A stretch of DNA of 64,000 nucleotides from Ostreococcus lucimarinus CCE9901 (lineage: Eukaryota; Chlorophyta; Mamiellophyceae; Mamiellales; Bathycoccaceae). The notes below the pieces were generated by a model. It worked only from the letters and a program-made list of their open reading frames with translations. It was not told where the DNA came from and did not search any database. Shown here one piece after another: positions 63,990-64,000 of the stretch. The stretch spans positions 62,001 through 126,000 of the forward strand of contig NC_009370.1 of assembly GCF_000092065.1 (NCBI RefSeq), written 5' to 3'. How positions within the stretch are numbered: position 1 is the first letter of the stretch; each line of letters opens with the position of its first letter. Both the position numbers and the translations under genes were made by a program.

Positions 63990-64000
63990 GGCGCGATGCG

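Overview
The window looks like nuclear DNA of a picoplanktonic green alga of the Mamiellophyceae, most like Ostreococcus. Species cannot be fixed from the sequence alone. Genes lie end to end on both strands, with spacers usually under 300 bp. GC is high, with strong GC-rich third positions that make long antisense shadow frames. The products are plant-type: PsaK, CP12, Whirly, PPR, SBP-box, BELL/TALE, HPAT and LOG2-like RING proteins. The few spliceosomal introns share one grammar: donor GTGCGN, an ACTGACG-like branch site, and a nearby AG.

Layout. 1-8 kb: 3'-truncated BIG-type ARF-GEF, a fructose-2,6-bisphosphatase relative, a candidate thylakoid-lumen protein, Whirly, and an unknown two-exon gene. 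8.1-11.3 kb: an interrupted tRNA-Gly gene, an AT-rich spacer, a small unknown gene and a cysteine-rich type II membrane protein, the last two lying between 24-bp direct repeats. 11.4-18.6 kb: RluA pseudouridine synthase, an unknown protein, dCMP deaminase, an atypical CP12 and a fused pyruvate-dehydrogenase-type E1 alpha-beta. 19-27 kb: a membrane protein, a BELL homeobox protein, an ankyrin protein, an SLC35B-like transporter, a RING-H2 protein, a TPR-like protein and another membrane protein. 27-39 kb: PPR, arsenite methyltransferase, HPAT-like glycosyltransferase, DHHC protein, NAD(P)HX dehydratase, OLA1 GTPase and a kringle receptor kinase. 39-48 kb: tRNA-Ile with intron, PsaK (three exons), LOG2-like E3, EED/ESC Polycomb subunit, COMM-domain protein, SBP-box factor and a SET methyltransferase. 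47.6-64 kb: a giant coiled-coil protein, MRT4, palmitoyl-protein thioesterase, an acylated coiled-coil protein, an Sfi1-like centrin-binding protein, a second RluA enzyme, a WD40 protein and a FAM21/WASHC2-like protein.

There are no operons; neighbours are mostly functionally unrelated. Plastid functions recur: PsaK, CP12, Whirly, the PDH-type E1, PPR, the lumen candidate and a possibly plastid-targeted ArsM. Endomembrane traffic and surface modification also recur: ARF-GEF, FAM21, DHHC, PPT, HPAT and the SLC35 carrier. Several start codons lie only 25-40 bp from that of a divergent neighbour, so promoters must be shared or overlap coding sequence.

The most unusual items are a tRNA-Gly gene with two intervening sequences, the second carrying spliceosome-like signals; a kringle-ectodomain receptor kinase; the E1 alpha-beta fusion; a CP12 with two N-terminal-type modules and no C-terminal cysteine pair; a 6-phosphofructo-2-kinase/phosphatase with a damaged kinase P-loop; and a DHHC protein lacking two expected zinc ligands.
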